NCBI GenBank assembly: GCA_025602915.1 | Contig: JAHLJZ010000013.1 | Location: forward strand, 62,001 to 126,000 | Reading direction: 5' to 3' | DNA from: Paraphysoderma sedebokerense | Lineage: Eukaryota > Blastocladiomycota > Physodermatomycetes > Physodermatales > Physodermataceae | Length of the DNA: 64,000 bases | Part shown: piece after piece, positions 61,137 through 64,000 of the stretch | How the letters are laid out: each line of letters opens with the position of its first letter | Numbering within the stretch: the first letter of the stretch is position 1 | The notes under the pieces: model-generated | Seen by the model: the letters and a program-made list of their open reading frames with translations, nothing else | Database searches by the model: none | What the model was told of the DNA's origin: nothing | Position numbers and translations under genes: made by a program

Positions 61137-61471
61137 GCGGGAGATATGAATGTTATTGGTCGCAAACAATGCGAGACGTAAAAATTATCACACATCTTTA
61201 TTCCGTACATTGCATTGTTTTTATTATCCGACGGTTGCAAGAACCGCAAAATTACATCAGAACTGTCGATTATATGGTCAAACCTGGTCATGAAGCTGAT
61301 AATAAATTAAAACTGAGCTAATCCGGCTCCATTTTAAAAAACGTTTTCATCCCCTTGAATCCCTGTGAAATTTTGAAACAAAAAACTCAGCCGAAACATG
61401 ATTCAAAATCGCTGATCTTTTTTCTTCATCGGATTTCGCGAAATCATCTGCTCTCTAATCCCCTTTCCACC

Positions 61472-62107
61472 ATGTTATCGAAGAATCTGTTCTTGGGGCT
61501 CCTCCAACTTCTGGTGTTGTATAGTTCCATAACTTCTTCACTCCCCGGAAATGTCTTCTCGGGGAACCATTATCCCAAGCTTACCATTCTATCGCCGGAC
61601 GCTGACACTGTATGGCAATGTGGGACGACAGTAGACATCCAGTTTATGATTTCAGGCTATGAACAGCCGACTATCATGGGGATACAGGTAATAAAAAATA
61701 AATTTATTGCTTTCTTGGACTAGTATAGTGCTGACCGTTGTTTACAATAGCAAACCAGGAACCCAGTCAAATCTCAATTATATTTATGGACAAAAGACCG
61801 TCGTAAACAACGTCTAATAAGCCAGGATAATTTGGAAGATCTTATACCGTTACCTGAAGAAGGTGAAGCCGAAGTGATCGGCAAAGTGCAGTGGGTGATA
61901 CCAACCTATCTTCACACCGGAGAATATTTCATCGAACAAGTGCTTAGATATTGGGAGCCCGTGTTTGACGAGGTGGAAGATTCGATGAAGCCACAAGTGG
62001 ACACAGAATCTATGTTATTCAAGATCGAATGCGAAAGACCTGAAAGTCATTTGAAAAACTGGATGAACCATATATTGAAACCTGACACTGAACAGCCTAA
62101 ATCATAG
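61472..62107 (+). CDS. Secreted Kre9/KNH-like protein, array copy 1
   Basis: A signal peptide (MLSKNLFLGLLQLLVLYSSI) is followed by LPGNVFSGNHYPKLTILSPD and ADTVWQCGTTVDIQFMISGY, the 'SP....vWk.Gd.v.i.f' pattern of the Kre9/KNH N-terminal domain. The exon ends at 61687; the next starts at 61751 (QTRNPVKSQLYLWTKDRRKQ). VQWVIPTYLHTGEYFIEQVL ('P.wl.tG.Y....') completes the beta-sandwich and the protein ends EQPKS. About 190 residues, no GPI tail seen. Kre9-type proteins are linked to cell-wall beta-1,6-glucan, but this family also includes many secreted proteins of unknown role. It is the most diverged of three tandem copies. Confidence 0.75.
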
Positions 62108-62724
62108 ACATCTTCCCTTGAAAATATATGTATTTAGTGTAGTTCAATTTAAACCTCCAAATTTCGGTTGACAAACTCTAGTTGGGTTGAAGTTGAGATA
62201 ACTCCATCTATTAATTTATTAAAAATTACTTTATCAAGTAATCGCATACATAGAATAGATTTTTTATTTCGGATAATCCTTATGCCAGTAACGTACTTCA
62301 TTCTACTATGAATCCTCACAAGTATTCAATTAGCAATTATCTGGGTTCTACTGAAAATCGATTCCATCATAAGAACTGTGTCTAGATACTTTACAGCACC
62401 TCTGATCCTCGAAAACCGAATTCTGTGTTTGACCTGCGTCGGGCCAAATTGTGGTGATAACAGTGATACTGCTTGATTCATCACATCTGATTTGATTCTC
62501 CGAGTCTCAGCCCTTACGCGACTTGAAACTGGGATCCACGGAATAATGCGATAGCGAAACCGCCGTTATTTGTACAAGCCCTCGATCAATGATGGCAATT
62601 CTGCTTGAGTTGAAAAAAAAGTTACATTTACTCTGCTACTGTTATACTGTTATATTTCTCTCTTTTGCGTCTTCTGTTTTTTACGAAGTTTTAGTTCAGA
62701 ATTATTTATTGAATTGGTGACATT
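62108..62724. promoter_or_regulatory. Intergenic and promoter of array copy 2
   Basis: The last ~250 bp (62470-62724) are closely repeated upstream of copy 3. No gene is seen in the gap. Confidence 0.6.
62470..62650 (+). repeat. Promoter repeat, unit 1
   Basis: Shares with 63640-63820 long identical blocks, including CGAGTCTCAGCCCT and a 34-base block beginning GACTTGAAACTGGGATCCAC, then a T-run preceded by a purine-rich A-tract. Marks the duplication unit of about 1.17 kb. Confidence 0.85.
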
Positions 62725-63350
62725 ATGCAAGTTCAGTCGATACTATTGGTCCTCCTCTGTGCAACATTAGCGGTGTCGCTGCCGAGTCCAGTCCCCGGCA
62801 ATATATTTTCTGCTACAATATACCCGACCGTAGAGTTTAACTCCCCCAATTCAGAAACAGTGTGGAAATGCGGAGATGAGGTTACTGTCGAGTTCACAGT
62901 TCGAAATTATAAACGGGGCAGAGTAAGTATAAACTAACGGTCATTCTTTCAATCATATTTATTGCTTTCTGTCGTTATTTATGATAAGTTCTAAACCATG
63001 AAAGATCTAAAACCTTCCATTCCTGTTAGCGAGCTCAACCAACATCATTAGTTACCCTCCGCACCGACGATAATCACCATGTTATGACGATTAGCCAAAA
63101 ATTGATTGAAAGATCATTTGTCGAAGATCCGACGACTAAATTGCATCGTTCGACTCCTCGTCTTGGACAGTTGACTTTTACTACTCCGAAATGGCTTTCT
63201 ACAGGAAAGTATCATGTTTATCAAGAATTAATATACTGGAAATTTGATCATACCTTGAAAACTGCCGAAAAAAAGGTTAAAGTCGAGACGAAATCTAAAA
63301 GTTTCCATATCATATGTAATAATGAGCCCAGATGGTCATGGCTTAGTTGA
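62725..63350 (+). CDS. Secreted Kre9/KNH-like protein, array copy 2
   Basis: Signal peptide MQVQSILLVLLCATLAVSLP, then SPVPGNIFSATIYPTVEFNS and PNSETVWKCGDEVTVEFTVR. Exon 1 ends at 62922 and exon 2 begins at 63030 (RAQPTSLVTLRTDDNHHVMT, with phase 0). TPRLGQLTFTTPKWLSTGKY matches the 'GkvqWviPtyLhTGeY' block of copy 1. The protein ends EPRWSWLS. The intron sits at the same place as in copy 1, confirming paralogy. The closest relative is copy 3, 1,171 bp downstream. Confidence 0.78.
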
Positions 63351-63895
63351 CTTGCGGAGTGATGTCTGAGCGAAAGTACAAAAACAAAAAGATGTAGAGT
63401 AGGCTTTAAATAACTAATATGTAACATATATATTTATTAAATATCCCCCCAGTGTACCATATTGTATTTGGCGCGAGCCGTAAATCTCTATAATTATTAT
63501 GTTTAAATGCTCGGTTGATTTATTTCCCAATCTCTAAAAACAAAACTTTTCTGAATTTACAACATCTCTGATTCTCGATAAGGGACTTCGATATTTGACT
63601 TGGAGTCGGCACGGATCAACAATTGTGAGCGATGATATTGTTGTTTGAATCATCACATCCGATTCGCGTCTCCGAGTCTCAGCCCTGACAAGACTTGAAA
63701 CTGGGATCCACGGAATAATGCGATAACGAAACCGCCATCATTTGTACAGGCCCTCGATCACCGCTTGCAATTCTGAACCACTCTCAAGTCAAAAAAAAGG
63801 TTACATTTATTCTGCGGTTTTTGAACTTCTCCCTTCTACTTCTTTCGTTATTTATTAAGTATCGGTTCAAAATTATTCATTGAATCGGTGACATT
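63351..63895. promoter_or_regulatory. Intergenic and promoter of array copy 3
   Basis: Contains the second copy of the promoter repeat (63640-63820), continuing with high similarity to the copy 3 ATG. No gene is seen. Confidence 0.6.
63640..63820 (+). repeat. Promoter repeat, unit 2
   Basis: Second copy of the block at 62470-62650, with scattered substitutions and a few small length changes. Confidence 0.85.
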
Positions 63896-64000
63896 ATGCA
63901 AGTTCACTCGATACTATTGGTCCTCCTCTGCGCATCATTAGCGGCGTCGCTGCCGACTCCACTCCCGGGAAATATCTTTTCAGCTCCAGTTTATCCAACT
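63896..64000 (+). CDS. Secreted Kre9/KNH-like protein, array copy 3, cut by the window end
   Basis: The visible 35 codons read MQVHSILLVLLCASLAASLP then TPLPGNIFSAPVYPT, nearly the same as copy 2 (signal peptide plus PGNIFSA motif). The rest is outside the window, so integrity cannot be judged. Confidence 0.75.
   Translation, partial: MQVHSILLVLLCASLAASLPTPLPGNIFSAPVYPT

Overview
The window is nuclear DNA of a filamentous, probably early-diverging fungus. Genes are closely packed on both strands and split by many short introns (about 45-120 bp, rarely over 300) with GT...AG ends. The housekeeping set is eukaryotic and fungal: BUD13, CAF1, Mediator Med9, Pol III RPC4, ATP synthase d, ATP10, BRX1. 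An animal-type O-GlcNAc transferase, a half-size ABCA transporter and a FAM114/NOXP20 homologue are generally scarce or absent in Dikarya, as I recall, so a Mucoromycota- or Glomeromycotina-like lineage is likeliest. That placement is inference. I saw no tRNA, rRNA, CRISPR array, transposon or virus-like element.

Layout. 1-5.3 kb: end of a WD40-like gene (+), splicing factor BUD13 (-), a METTL-type methyltransferase (-). 5.8-14.3 kb: lipin/phosphatidate phosphatase, CAF1 deadenylase and glucose-6-phosphate isomerase, all (+). 14.6-24.9 kb: Med9 (-), then a BAR-PH-ArfGAP-ankyrin protein, RAD51C and a coiled-coil protein (+). 25.0-32.3 kb: ATP10, BRX1 and the ABCA half transporter, all (-). 32.9-35.8 kb: two surface-type genes, a small two-module cysteine protein and a membrane-anchored GH26-like glycosidase (+). 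37.3-42.3 kb: OGT with a long low-complexity N-terminus. 42.6-49.0 kb: a small conserved protein of unknown function (-), ATP7, an MFS transporter, an orphan ORF and a C2H2 zinc-finger factor. 49.3-60.7 kb: RPC4 (-), FAM114 (+), an unknown 282-residue protein (-), IPK1 (-) and a large unknown membrane protein (-). 61.5-64 kb: a tandem array of at least three secreted Kre9/KNH-like proteins, cut by the window end.

There is no operon-like pathway cluster. Shared features are divergent gene pairs with short common promoters, several of which carry the bHLH-type octamer GTCACGTG, and repeated use of GTT-type 5' splice sites. Several genes were only visible after splicing short exons by eye: the BUD13 last exon, Med9, the 42.6-43.2 kb protein, the cysteine protein and the 53.9-55.1 kb protein. 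The best candidates for undescribed biology are the two-module cysteine protein, the Kre9-like tandem array with duplicated promoters, and the large membrane protein at 57.4-60.7 kb.
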